Of a stretch of 64,000 bases of DNA, positions 12,661 through 25,045 are shown in pieces (position 1 is the first letter of the stretch; each line of letters opens with the position of its first letter). The stretch comes from Sarcocystis neurona (lineage: Eukaryota; Apicomplexa; Conoidasida; Eucoccidiorida; Sarcocystidae). The DNA lies in the NCBI GenBank assembly GCA_000727475.1, contig KL647291.1:4412828-4476827 (forward strand). Reading direction: 5' to 3'. Below the pieces are notes generated by a model that saw only the letters and a program-made list of their open reading frames with translations, did not search any database and had not been told where the DNA came from. A program made the position numbers and the translations under genes.

Positions 12661-13049
12661 GACCTGGAGAAGCGAATGAAATCGCGTCGGGAAAGCACAA
12701 CAAAAGGCAGAAACAGAGGGGATGTAGAGACAAAATCAAGGAGAAAGACAGGACAGAAATCAGCATACAGTTTCCAGGACTATACAGAGGAACAGGAGAA
12801 GAAGAAGACGGAGGCGAAAGCCAAGACGAGGCAGGGTACCACACAGAGTTGAGACTCACGAGAACAGAAGACGACACAGAGACAGAAAGGGGAACAGGAG
12901 GGGAGAAACACAGAACCGAGGATGAATACGCGAACCGGCCAAGCGACAAGAAACGCCTTCCCAGCTGCGAAAGGAAAGGAAATAGGAAGGCGCTGCTTCT
13001 GCGGTAGAATAACAGTTCTCCTTACAAGCTCTGGCTTCCCTGCGCATCT

Positions 13050-14470
13050 ATCTCCACCTATGCAACGACCGTCAACCCTACAGACGACTGCGTACACCTG
13101 CGTAGTGTCTGTGTATATACGTCGACGGCATCAGTACACTGAGAGAGAGACCCAGTCAAATGTAGACAAATTCACATGCACAAGTGCGGAAGCACAGAGA
13201 TCTAGTCGCAGACTCAAGGAAATACTGCCTAAAAAGCTCAGCTCCTTCGTGCCCTAGACACACAGCAGCCGTGTGCACGCATGCTTAGACAGTCGTTCCT
13301 TCATAGAGTTCTCTGCGTGCCCCTGTGTCACGGCAGGGAAGAGTGCAGCTTGTTCCGGAAGCCTGCACCCTTGAGCAATTTCTCCTGCAGAACGGACCCT
13401 GTCCTTCTTCTCTCCCTCGCCTCCATAACGGTAGGCTAAAATTCACGTGTAGAGAACAAGCCAAAGAAACGCGTCTCAGACACACTCATATATATATATA
13501 CATGTGCCTATACGCATATTTGCTTATACGTGTAAGCAAACACAGGTATACCGTGTGACATGTTCGTGTGGAAGAGGGGCATCACCACGGGACGCTGCAG
13601 CCCTCACCGGGCGCAAAGAAAGTCGCCCACTTCCGCCTGAGCGCGGCGACGTGTGCCACTGCACAGGTAAAAGATGAAAAACTGCAAATGTATATATATA
13701 TATACGCATGCGCATATATGCAATTATCCGTCCTGAAGTGTATGCACGTACATATACAGTGGTGCGTATGTATACATATATATGTACATGGAAATGTAGA
13801 GATGTTTGTTTGTACAAAAAAGTTTCATGAATACGAAACTAAACTTCTATATACAGGTGGGCTGACCTACGCCTACATGGAAGAACAAAGTATACACGTG
13901 AAAATACGCTTCTGTCGAAATGCCTGCCTGCAGCAATACCTGACTTCTTTGAGACACCTATATGTGTGTCTCTTCCTACGACGGTATACAGGCGCGTAAG
14001 ACAACGCTTGCCGCCGAAGCACTTTAAAGATACACACAAATACACACAAACACATATATAGGTACGCGTATATATATATATAGGGAGAGATAGGGAAGAG
14101 AGAGAGACGGAGACAGACAGTCCAGGAAATACGGTAGGGGGGTTGATACAGAGAGTCACAAGTAAAGAAACAGGCAGAAAGGGATTCGGATTCAGATGCA
14201 GATAGATAGACACATTGAAGGACCGATAGACAGAAAAACACGTAAAGTTATTCTCGCACTCACATGTACGTTTGTGTTCCCTTTCACGTAGAGGTTTAGA
14301 TGTCCAGGTTCCACGGCTACGCATATATCTACCCATCTATATATATATATACATATGTGTGTACACCAATGTCCGGACAGAGGCACACAGTAGAGACGTA
14401 TCTATATATACTTATGTATGCACCGGTGTGTACCCCGAGGCCCGCAGTAGCTCTATCTAAGATTCTACTG
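13050..14470. repeat. Microsatellite-rich non-coding DNA
   Basis: TA tracts near 13,488-13,505, 13,690-13,800, 14,050-14,085 and 14,335-14,352, with GAGAGA/GACAGA stretches near 14,090-14,240. Open frames here are low-complexity repeats. No supported exon. Confidence 0.65.
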
Positions 14471-14478
14471 GTGTAACG

Positions 14479-17400
14479 CTAGACGCAGTGCATATGCAAA
14501 CGTGTATCTCTGTGTATACCGCTACTCCGTGTAGACACGTACAGACACCAATAAAGATGGGTGTGCAGGAAGCTTGCAGTGCACGGCGAGTGCGTGCTTG
14601 GTCGAGTACTAGAGAGCACATCCCTGCTGAAAATGCTCGGTCGAATGGCGAAGAGACTCTGGGGAGCACCTGGTATACTCGCCATCTTACTTCTGAAGGT
14701 TCCTTGTTGGTTTGATTCTGCTGCCGTTCCTCCGATGAGAGTGCTGACGACCTCTGTCAGAGCTCCTGCCGCGCTGCTTGCCGCTGCTGCTGCGACGGCC
14801 CGGCTGGGCGCAGTCGCTGCGTCTGTCTCCGCGGTCTCATCTTCCTTCTGCTGAATCGTGAAGAAGCACCAGCCCCTTCCATCAATGCAACAGCTGCCCA
14901 CTTCAAGAGTATTCGCTGGAGCCAGTCGGCTTGTCCGTCCATGGAAAAACTGCATGCGCGCCAGCCAGGCCCGGACCCGTGCTGCCCCCGACGTCTCCTC
15001 GAAGCCACCAGCTCCCACGCCGTTCTCCGCTCGGTTGCCTGAAAAGACGAAGGAGAAGATTGAGAGAAAGAAGAAGATAGAGAGGGTAAAGGGAACGCAA
15101 CGGCGACACCCGGACATCCGCTACAGCACCTAAATCTCTCGTGCCGCAACAAGACAAAAGGCTCTGACATCACTAGCTCCCTATAGCTCCATACCGCAGG
15201 AGTGACCATTAATCCATCGCCGTGCGCATGCCCGCTTCAAGGTTAGCAGCAGCTGCTGCTCTGTGTCACGTTCAAGCTATACAGCCTTGGTACACATGCG
15301 CCTACCCACTACGGTCCACCACTCCATCTCTCTGCCTATGTCAATCTACCCACGAACACTATATTTCTCCACCTCTTCATCTATATGTACCTATATCTAC
15401 CTGCACCTGCCAGTGTATATGTTTCCGTCTAATCAGATCTGCTTTTAATATATATACGAATATCTGGATTCACTGCGCTGCAGACATTGAGCGGCTCTCA
15501 TCCGGCGAAGCTGCGACTGACGGAGGCACGTGCAGCAGACTCCCGGCGCCGTAGGTGCGATGCGATCGACGAGATCGTTCGCGATCAGACTGCAGCAGCT
15601 GCTGCTGTCGCCCAGTGTTCGTCTGTGGCTCCTGTGGGAGATGCTGCTCTGGCTGCCGCAGGCGCCTCCCGCATGCTGATGTTGCGTCTGCTGCTGCGGC
15701 AGCGCACACGCAGCAGCGAGCTCCTGCCGGCGCTGCTCGTGATGCTCTCTCAGGAGGTGAACTGCTGCCAGAACAAGGTCAGCAACCGGCGTCATTACTC
15801 CCAAAAGAGATATCCGGAACAGCGTGTTATGGAGGAGAAAATAGAGCAGGCCGTCTCGAGGATTCGTCATGAGGCAACACGTCCGCCGCAGCTCCTGCAT
15901 GCGAGGGATATCGAACTGCAGCAAACACCAGGCCCCCACGCAGCACCAAAAACAGACTCCTATTACCCACTCGCTTTCGAAGAGGACGAGGAGGAGGAGG
16001 AGCGTGGATACGTCAGGGAGAAGTCGCTAGGACCAGCAGTCGACGGGTATGTAGGCACACGGCCATTTAATTGGAGTTTCCCCTCTGGTAAAAAAGAGTC
16101 AGCAAAAAGCTTCCAGTTCCGACACAGAGGCACCGAAGGTGGCAGCGCCATGCGGCTACCACACATCCTTTCCAGAAGGAAAGCACGCTTCTTTCACCTG
16201 GATGTGGCATGGCAGCACCACATCAGCTGTACCGAGAAGTATACAACATGCATAGAGGAGTTCACCCTCATGCATGTATACATGTAGAGTACGGACACCG
16301 CAACATAAGCAGACGGGGGTACGCATGCGGTTTCTGCACGTCTGAGTAATTTGTCGACGGCAAGCGTTTCGCAGAGTTTACTGTCCAGTCACAGTTCAAC
16401 AAGTCAATGTAAAACCGAGCATCACCCCTGCGGCACTGTGGGGGGGACACTGACAGTTTCTCAGAACGAGACAAAGCCACACGACAATCCCTCTTCAAAA
16501 TTGCTATCATCGCGCAGCAGCAAATGGCAGCCCCACGGGGACGTCGGCGATGCATAGCAGAGCAACTTCACGCCGTTGCAACGCAACGATGTTCAAAATG
16601 GTCAACTCTCGGGTGTTGCTTCCAGCGCAGTGGCACAAACGTGGACTCAAGCAGAGCGGGCACCCCTCAATAATGAGTCTAGGGTCAACCTGCATGCATG
16701 CTTTATGCAGCTCCACACCAAACTTTTTGCATTCCCAGTCACAGGCGTACACGCGCCTCTCCCGCATCTACTATCTACATATACATGCGTATATATATAT
16801 ATATATCTACATATACATATATATATATTGTGTACACATAGGTACATTTATCTGCTATCGCTGTGTGGCCACGTAGTTGCGCGCTGACTTGATACAGGAA
16901 TACTATCAATGCGCTTCTTTCCTCGCCACCCCTACGGTAGTGCATGTTGCCCACACACGCAACTGCGCATTTCTGCATATCTTTATGTGCGGCTTTCACC
17001 GGAACACCGCAGATATAGTGGGGTGCGCATGGCAACAAGTACCTATATATACGCTGTACGTTCACGGTCCTGTGCGTATGTGTGTCCATCCGAGCGCAGA
17101 CAAATGAGACATACGCGCCAGAATTTTAACCGTCATTCACCCTCTGATAGTCGGTCGCAGTGGCTCGCGGCATCGGACATCTGGGGAGCTATAACTTTCT
17201 CTCTCTCTCTACGTGTGCATAAATGTATGCGTATATACATCACGGATTCGTGCAAATACGAAACGAGAAATACATACGTACACTCAACAACTCACGCACA
17301 TACAAATAGGGGAATACATACTTACGTACGTATACATATATATGTACTCATACATATACTTTCATATAGAAATATATGTAACTTGCATTCTCCATTGCTC

Positions 17401-17921
17401 GCCTGCTTATTTCCGGTGAAGAGTTTGGTGTACTCCTGCCGGTAGTTGCAGTACAGATACGGAAGCACATCGACAAGGACGTCCTGACGCCACACATGCT
17501 GTTGGGGCTGTTGCAGCTGCCCCGCGGCAGCTCCCTCTAGACTGCGGCCGTTTACAACGCGGGCTCTGCTGTTCCCGTCTCCGTGCCGTTGCCGGCGGCC
17601 ACTTGGCCGTGCATCGGAGCGACGGTTCGCAGCAGCAGCCGCAGGGGTTGCTGCGCTGTGAGCGACTGCTACACGGGAGGAAGCAGCGTCAGCGGCTGAG
17701 GACAAGTCGCCAGGGGAGGCCCCTCTTGGGTCCTCTGGGCTGTAGAGGCGCAGGATCTTGAAGTCGTGCTGCACGACGTAGACGCTGTTGTCGTACGCAC
17801 CTGCTGCAGCGTAGTGGCAGCCATAGCTCATGCGATACTTGCTCCTATAGATCTGCTGCAGTCCCGTCCCTGCCTGCAGCAGCTGCTGCTGCTGAGGAAG
17901 AGGCGGCGACACAGCATACAT
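14479..17921 (-). CDS. Large multi-exon protein of unknown function, Ala/Gln insertions
   Basis: Several minus-strand exons. First: ATG at about 17,921 (MYAVSPPLPQQQQLLQ), then IYRSKYRMSYGCHYAA, SVYVVQHDFKILRLYSPEDP, an Ala-rich spacer, and WRQDVLVDVLPYLYCNYRQE to about 17,405. Middle: possible exons at about 16,760-16,510 and 16,166-15,960. Then a strong exon starting after TTTGCTGCAG at about 15,915 (FDIPRMQELRRTCCLM; DGLLYFLLHNTLFRISLL; a His/Gln tract) to about 15,480. Last: after TTTTCAG at about 15,040, reading either ENGVGAGGFEE… or the overlapping frame DWLQRILLKWAAVAL. The protein looks helical and soluble with Ala/Gln linkers. TA-rich introns lie at 16,780-16,830 and 17,320-17,380. 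No family recognised. Whether all exons belong to one gene is not proven. Confidence 0.45.
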
Positions 17922-17989
17922 GCTTACATGCGTACAAGAACAGAAGCAAAACCGACCCACCACCCGCAGCCATCTAGGTAGACGCTGGG

Positions 17990-18796
17990 CGCGCGCCGCC
18001 GCCGCTCCAACGAAGCGCCTAGACGAATTCAGACCGGAGAGATAACGAGGTGGACACCTCGAAAACGAGACATCAAAGCAAGAGACACGAAAAACCCACT
18101 GTCCGGCTGAAAACGTCTAAAATAAAGCGAAGACGCGGTCCATAAATTCACACACCTACTGAATGGGGTTTTCTCACACTGTGCTACACGGATATAAAGT
18201 CCCGCCATATGCGCCGGTACGCAGCCCTGGGTGCCTGCCTCCAATGTGAGCGTGTGCACGTGTGCAGCTGCCACATCAAATATTACCATCCCTTCGCACA
18301 AGATAATAAACCGTACAGAGTAACCTCATATACAAACACACACTGCATGGATACTGACCGCATGCATACGCTACTGATCCAGGCGCCCCCGTTGGCGCCC
18401 GCGTAGGCACATCCATATCTACACGTGATCAAGCTTGCATGCATATATATATATATATATGCAAGTTATGCAACACACGTACGCGTAGGGAGCAAAACGA
18501 CCTCCTCTAGAAAGCCATCCAGTTCCATGTGTGCACGCGCACATATATATGGATAGACAGATAGATACACAAATAGAGAAACAGACGACAGATATATGTA
18601 CAGATAAGCAGAAATGAATGGTTCCTGGAGTGGCCACTGCAGACAAGGAACTCCATCCATGACAAGTGACCTCAATCCAGCCCCATGAAGATCAGCTCAA
18701 TCACGTCAACTGCCAGCGCACATGAACACGAAGCATAACACAGGGGGCTTCAACAGGAGTAGTCACGCCGGCATCTGATACATGCGCGTCCGTGCT
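17990..18796. other. Intergenic; boundary of repeat-rich and repeat-poor segments
   Basis: Probably the shared upstream region of the minus-strand gene to the left and the plus-strand gene to the right. It holds one (TA)n hairpin (listed separately) and no supported exon. From here rightwards CAG runs and TA tracts almost vanish until 48.6 kb. Confidence 0.45.
18434..18465. repeat. (TA)n hairpin with CTTGCAT/ATGCAAG arms
   Basis: A TA run flanked by the 7-base inverted repeat CTTGCAT…ATGCAAG, so the whole element can fold back perfectly. It is the last microsatellite before the repeat-poor segment. Confidence 0.7.
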
Positions 18797-20333
18797 AAAG
18801 ACTAAAGAAGAGGTATAAGAACATATTTCCTGCACACTACACTAGAGAGAAGTTTTTCCCCTTTGCCCGCGCTGTCCTGTCCTTACGGCCTCGCGGCAGG
18901 GAGATCATCAACGAAATGCAGAAGCGCCCTAAAGAGGACGATCCTGCAACCCGGCTACTTCCATCCCCTGAAAGTGCGGAAACGACTACAAACAAAGATG
19001 CAGCTGCGCTTCGTTGCAGATTAAACACCCAAAACCTGCAGCCTTACGCACCAGGCAAGAAGAGAAGACGCAGAGCCTGAAGATGCGGGAGGAGGAGGGA
19101 AACAAAGAGGAGAAGACGAAGAGACGCACTGCAAAGAGGCTGGTCAAAATCGATGAAGTTTTTTGAAGAACAGGAAGTCCTCTCGAAACTACAAAATTCT
19201 CTCCAAGAAAAAGGAGGAGAAACGTTCACTTGTTTTCAGTCGTGAACAGCAAGAAGTACTTCTGATATATGCGTGCATCTGCAAAGATGAAGCCTAGTAA
19301 AACAGGCGTCCTCACGGGTGTGTCTACGTCGAAGGGTGGCTAGGAACGGAAGACAGAAAAACAAAGAGGGGTATCGTTCCAGTTTTGAACGAGAGACGAC
19401 CGTACGCCTGTGCAGTCCTTCCCTGCCCTCCTTGAAGCAAGAAGCTCGACAATGATGCTGGCTGACAGGGGGACACCTACCGCCTTCTATGTGTCCAGGC
19501 ATATTTTTACTAACTGCTCCTGGATGTGTACACACGGTGCGTCCACGTGCAGCAGAGGTGCAAGGGAGGCACATGTGCGCACGCGTACAGGAAGAAGGCA
19601 TGAACGTACGTTCCCGATGGTACACGCTTGAACAACTCAGTGAAAAAAGCACGTAATGCTGTCAGGCAAATGGAGACTCCTCAGCTGGATAATCTCTCTT
19701 TTTCAGTCAGAAAAGAACTGAACATCGTCAAACAAACGGAGATTCTTCAAGTGCATACCCTCTTGGTATTAGTGAACCTGGTGTCAGGAGCGGCATGTGA
19801 GAGTGACTAAAACGACGCGCAAGAAGCGTCACTTCAGACTACCTGGGACAGAAAATACAAAAGGGAAGAGACGCATATTCTCGCCTATAGACGTAAAAGA
19901 CAAGTCGAGCAATGCATGAACTTGTTTGGGACTAAGAAGCGGGGGCCAACGAAGTACGGAAGTGTGGAAAAAGAAAGAGGACTGAGTACAAATGCCAGCT
20001 TCAAAACGCAACTTGATAGGAGTCTACGGGTACAGCTATATAAATTGATGACGTCCAAGAATGTCAGCGTAGAGGCACTCAAACCAATCAGACGTGTACA
20101 CAGAAATAAAACTGGGTCACCATTTGAGGTAGGTTTCAATGACGCAGACAAGAGCTGATACGTGTCAGGGTGCACAAGCACATTGTCGAAATGGAAGTTT
20201 GCTTGTGTGTGTTCACCTGCTGTTCAAAGCATCAGCTGACGTCTATGTATGTACAAGAGATGGCACATCATTGTACATTGCACACGAGCGGGAAATCCTT
20301 GTGGCAGATCCTGTACGAGCGGATGGAGAATGA
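18797..20333 (+). CDS. Unidentified basic multi-exon protein
   Basis: Exon A, about 18,797-19,079, reads RYKNIFPAHYTREKFFPFAR, then EIINEMQKRPKEDDPATRLL and a Lys/Arg tract before a TGA. The same frame then continues after the TGA with SMKFFEEQEVLSKLQNSLQE. Exon C starts after CTGGTGTCAG at 19,787 and reads ERHVRVTKTTRKKRHFRLPG, VEQCMNLFGTKKRGPTKYGS and LDRSLRVQLYKLMTSKNVS, with a donor near 20,130 (GAG|GTAGGT or GTAG|GTTTCA). Exon D, after TTCAAAG at about 20,232, reads ADVYVCTRDGTSLYIAHERE and ends RADGE at the TGA at 20,333. With the GTAG|GTTTCA donor, exons C and D join in phase. The product is basic, perhaps nuclear or ribosome-related (inference). Whether exon A belongs to the same gene is uncertain. 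Confidence 0.35.
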
Positions 20334-20474
20334 AGCTTGCGTGCTTGCGGAGGCCACTTGGCCCCAAGCATTGCAGCTGATACGTCTCATGTACATAGGC
20401 TCTCCCGTGCACAAGTGAACGTCTAACCACATCAACCTGGTTCGCCGGCGTCCACTCCATACTCAACTACAGAG

Positions 20475-20990
20475 ATGCCTTCCCTTTCTATTACACACAA
20501 ATTTGTTCACATCTTTCTCCTCACTGTACGGCACATACATGCTGCTTCACCAACTTTCGTGCGTCCGATCTTCTACACAAAAGTCTGCACGGTTCTACTG
20601 ACCATCTGCTCCTTTTTCCCTCGGTCCTTCTTTTTATTTCCTCGCCCCTTTCGACGATATGTCTATGATTCACGTGCAGGCCGGACACCATCTGCATGTA
20701 GATTCTTCTCTAGTGGCCCTTATGTGTCTTGTAGTTCCACTGGATATCGGGCAAGAGGAAGAACTGCGCCTGCTGTGCCTTGTGCGTCGAATCTTCGTGT
20801 AAAGATACGCCACAGGGTAGTAGCCGACAAATCACTACCGCGCAACGGCATTTGCCCACAACGTTTTACTCAGAATGTCCTTTCTCCTTTTTTTTCAAAT
20901 AATAGTGCGAAGCCTGAAACGTATTTCATCGTCGGAGACGAAGACCTTGATGATTACACCAATTTGTTTAGATTTATTGCACTGCTGTGA
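20475..20990 (+). CDS. Hypothetical 171-residue ORF
   Basis: An uninterrupted ATG-to-TGA frame with a hydrophobic N-terminal third (VCTVLLTICSFFPRSFFLF) and an acidic C-terminus (FIVGDEDLDDYTNLF). It is the longest ATG-started plus-strand frame in the repeat-poor segment, but a frame this long is expected about once by chance in 30 kb, so length alone is not evidence. The C-terminal acidic motif and the Lys/Arg-rich middle are compatible with a real last exon. No family recognised. Confidence 0.25.
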   Translation: MPSLSITHKFVHIFLLTVRHIHAASPTFVRPIFYTKVCTVLLTICSFFPRSFFLFPRPFRRYVYDSRAGRTPSACRFFSSGPYVSCSSTGYRARGRTAPAVPCASNLRVKIRHRVVADKSLPRNGICPQRFTQNVLSPFFSNNSAKPETYFIVGDEDLDDYTNLFRFIALL

Positions 20991-21243
20991 CAACTCTGTC
21001 TAACGTTGCAGCAACATCAGCGAGATAACTGGCAGCGGCGCGAATACGAACACCAGATGCAATGACGGCACAAGATTTTTGAGCAGACTTACAATTTTAT
21101 ATGCATCTACGCATATATCTATGTGAAAGAAGACACAAGACAATTGTTTATAAACCTTGCTGGCGGTTTGGCGGCCGCGGTTCTTAATGCGGGAATTTGA
21201 GAAATCTCCATCTCTTCGGGCACCAATTATGTATGCACCTCAG

Positions 21244-21786
21244 CTAGCCACCCGATGTCGTCCCGATGGTGACGAGAAACACGTCCCTGTCTACAATTTC
21301 CAGTTCCCTATGGGCACAGCAGAGAAAACACTCCGCGTTAGAAGGAGAAGGAGTTTTTCTCGTATACGAAGGGGCTGTACTGGCGACAAACTGTGGTTTT
21401 CGTAAGGCTGCAGAATGCGTTGTGACAAACGGACTCATACGTTAGCATCGAATGTGGTTGAGAGGGTACGACTGCCAACATGTGTGTCACAGGGCTATTT
21501 CTTTCGCAGTGCGTCCTGAGGTGACGAAACCTGCGTGACGGGAAGAGACTAGTGGTTAAGACACACTGTCGTGACTTACTCAAACCGACAAGAATGTGAG
21601 CACTCGAAGATACAAGTCAGAAGCGTTTGCTATTGGCTGAGCGAAAATTGTGCCGGAAGAGACCGGTGAAAAGACATAACTTCGCAAGGAGCCATTCGAC
21701 ATTAGGGGATTCTTCCATTCGCACGATCCCACGTCGCAGGTATAGTCGTCCACGATTATTAGTTCCAACAAATCGTGAGGCAGCAT
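21244..21786 (-). CDS. Possible two-exon minus-strand gene end (uncertain)
   Basis: After a good acceptor (CATTCTGCAG) near 21,408 the minus strand reads RKPQFVASTAPSYTRK and CFLCCAHRELEIVDRDVFLV to a TAG at 21,244. Upstream, 21,786-21,580 reads LPHDLLELIIVDDYTCDVGS with a strong GTAAGT just beyond a TGA, so the junction is not solved. A competing plus-strand frame (21,627-21,986) is Arg-rich and looks like a shadow. Confidence 0.22.
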
Positions 21787-22022
21787 GCCCTCACAGTTCT
21801 AACTGGTTCTTCATTCGCCGCCGCTGTCGGGATGCGCTTTCCGCTTCACTTCCGACGTACGAATTTCACTCCCGCACAAATTTCCCCTCTTTTCCCGAAA
21901 TTTTTAAAAACTTAGCAGTAGTAGAACCCACATCCCAAATAAGATTCTTCCACAATATTAGTGTGTTCACACACATCTACGTGTGAAATACATATGTGCA
22001 TGTGTGTACATATGCACGTGCA

Positions 22023-22510
22023 TTAACACACCAGTGAAGGAATATGTGTTTCATAATGATACACGAAGATTGAGTATATAGTTACATTTGAGTCTACTGT
22101 ATGCAGGACACCTAGCGCACGGCAAAGGTAACGGAGTGACGGAGTTCGTGTCAGGCTTGTCGAAGTTAGCAGGGTGCGTATGCAGGCGGACGCACACGAG
22201 AGTGGCGGCACGGCAACTTCAAACACCTAGGGAGAAACCAAATTATCTTATCAGTCAAGTTGGCTGATTCCGCCTTGGCCACGAACTGTACAGAAAACAG
22301 AAATCCAGCCTTTGCAAGGGTAGAAGATCTGTAATCGTTTGTAGACATTCTAACCCAAAGTGGAGTTGACTGCAGAGCAGGGCCCCATGAAGACGCGGCG
22401 CTTCCACGTGAGGAGACTTTCAAAACTGAGCCTGCTACTTACAATCGAAGGGAGATCAGCACTGGTGGGGTCCAATTTGTGATATAGACAACGGAGACAG
22501 AAATCGGGCA
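22023..22510 (-). CDS. 3' end of an unidentified gene, two exons in phase
   Basis: The last exon, 22,226-22,023, follows a good acceptor (TTTCTCCCTAG) and reads VFEVAVPPLSCASACIRTLL, then RYLCRALGVLHTVDSN, ending with a TAA. The preceding exon ends at 22,443 with ATT|GTAAGT (LPDFCLRCLYHKLDPTSADL) and can start after CTGTACCTCCCAG near 22,510. Both junction sides are phase 0, so the reading frame is preserved across a 215-base intron. The combination of canonical sites, phase match and a stop shortly after is the main evidence. Upstream exons must exist but were not found. No family recognised. Confidence 0.4.
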
Positions 22511-25040
22511 ACCTTCCTGGGAGGTACAGGGAGCCGCTGACGGACAGGTGCAGACAACGTGGCAGGATACATACATGTGGAGTTGGAGGCATAACAACGT
22601 TATCCGTGCGTATGTGGATTTTTTTGCCGGCAACGTGTGGATGAAGGTGAGGACATATGACCCTCGGAGGTGACAGGTCACATCTTTAGAAGGCGACAAT
22701 TGTCCCAACGTGATCCTGAAACATCAGAGAAGGCAGGAGCGCTGGGGCGTTTGTGGAGGATGCCAGTATATCTCTCATTTTCCACGCCCTGGGTACATCT
22801 CCTTGCGTTCTCTACCGTGGCAGGTTTGTCACGTGAGAAGGACCGCGATTACTACCAAATCATTTGAACAAGCAAAGATGCAACAAAGATACAGGAAGAA
22901 AGACCTTAGGACGGGTTTTTGCTTATCCTGGCGAGTACCAAGCAACGCACAGCGGAAAGAATAGCACAGCTGAACGAAAACGTGAAAAGCAGATGGTCTT
23001 TGAAGGACGCAGTATAAAGATATGTGGACGCATGCTCTGCAGACGCTTTTCATGCGCTCGTACATTCGTAATTGCTCGCCCCACCTTTGAGTTCCGTGTT
23101 ATAGCAAGATCTATTTATCACCGTGTGCACCCCTTGTTAGATCAGGCTTGTCACGCGACTTTCCTTGAGCGTGTATGCGAAATTTTGACGCCGTACTGAC
23201 ATTCGCACCACTTGGTACAACTGGGGAAGCAGGATTGTTTTGGCAGGAGTAGGCCGCTTCAATGAATTATTGAATTATATCCTCCGGACGTGACACACAT
23301 ATGCTTGGACTTTTTCCGACACGGGTGAGACTTGGATAGTTCCTGTTTGTCGCTGGGTCTCGCACTGGCTGTTGTTCTATTCAAGACATCGGATAAACTG
23401 TGCAGCAGTATGACACCTGCTGCCAGGTAGTACCTCCCTCCGCTGGCTCTCTCCGGTTGAAATCATCTTTCGTCAGTCGCTCTGCTCCGGACATCAAATG
23501 CAATAGAAACTGTACGCACCGCTAATCTCCACACTTTTTGCAGTCGTGCCCACGACGCCTTTTCCTCACAACTCCCCACTGTATTCGTGCTTCGTGAATC
23601 TACGTCCAAGAGTCCACTGCGCAAAAACCAACATTTACGCAAATGAAAGATGGGCCTGCGGCCACGCTGCAACTGCAAATACTGAACTGAGGGGACACGA
23701 ACAATTCACGGCGTGTGACGTGAGCCACAGGCGCCGTCGTGACTGGGCTTCCTGCCCGTAGCTCTTGTAGAATGGTGCGCTGAATGCTGCTGTTAGTGGC
23801 GTATAACTACGCCTTCTGGTAGACCGACGTACTAGCAGCCCGCGTGCTCAGGTGCTAGTGTACCTCGGCTGCTCACTAACGTAAAAAGAGATATAGGTCG
23901 TCGTAGTGTCTTCGCTGACGCACATTCCCCAATGGCAGTGAGTAGCTATCTTCCAATGACATAATTGAGCTCTTTTACAACTAGTGACATTATAGTAATA
24001 CCTGCTGCATTGTAAGCAATACGAGTTCCCCGCGGACTACCCGTAAATGGCAAACGCTATGTGCGCACAATCTCGTGAGCACGTTTTTTCGTTCTGTTTC
24101 GTAACCCAAGCAGCAATGTGGAGCTCACTAAGGCGGATGCATTGTGGGTGGGAAGTGGGACGCAGCAGCGTTGCTGAACTGATGGATGTCGTGACTCTCT
24201 CTGCAGCCTCATGCTCTCTAGTCTTGTTCCGATTCACGCGTAGTTGCGCCACTACACGCTGGTAGTTGAATCAACGTGCACTCCTTCGGCTAGGGTCGTA
24301 CTGCATGGAAAACTTCATCACGATGTGTCTTTGGGCACGATGTCCCACTCAGAGTACGACGCTGTCACTAATCTGCCTGGATATGCTTTTCCTTATCTAC
24401 GATGAAACCCCGATAAGCACAACAGCACGTGTTTACAGGTACGTCTCCTGCGTACTGATACTACCAACTATACACTTGATCAAGCTTATGTAGCATCATA
24501 TTCTCAGCCGAGACACGAAATACGCCGGCAATCGCGCAAGAGAGAAAGTGGATTCCCCGGTCGCCCAATAGGGAAGAACTATCAGTCTTCTTCGCACTCG
24601 CTGGATGCGGTGGTACGCTAAGGATTTTGTACACTTTTCTTGAATGGATACGCCAAATCTACCCTGCGTGTGCGCGCAGCCTGCAAGGTGATTCGTGCGG
24701 CTAATTGCTGCACGGAAATGGGATGGATTGTCGTCTTCGGCTTTGGGCTTGAGGGTGAGCTCGAGTATGCAAGCTCTATATAATGTTTGGACCCGCAGGC
24801 AGTCTACTACAGTATATGACGCGCTTTAGCAAAGCCGTTGCCACAGCTTCTGTCACTGCGACGCAGAAATCCAGTTCTCCTTCCTGAAGAGAATTCATGC
24901 GCGGGAGGTGGTTTTGGGGGGGTGCTACGGTTTCGTTAATGGAGAGCGACCGCGTCGTACGTAGGGTCTGGAACTCCTACGTAGTGTTTCTTGCATAGTA
25001 CAGCTGAAGCACACTGTCTTCAAGACCAACGCACAAGTCG
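22511..25040. other. Mixed DNA with unresolved exons
   Basis: Short frames with coding-like composition occur (plus strand ending LERVCEILTPY at 23,199; plus strand 24,109-24,265; minus strand 23,678-23,463), but none has both splice sites in phase and all are within chance length. No repeats, no microsatellites. Confidence 0.3.
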
Positions 25041-25045
25041 TTCTC

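Noticed and set aside
21627..21986. Plus-strand frame of 119 codons
   Set aside because: Arg/Ser-rich with no splice support; the minus strand reads better there.
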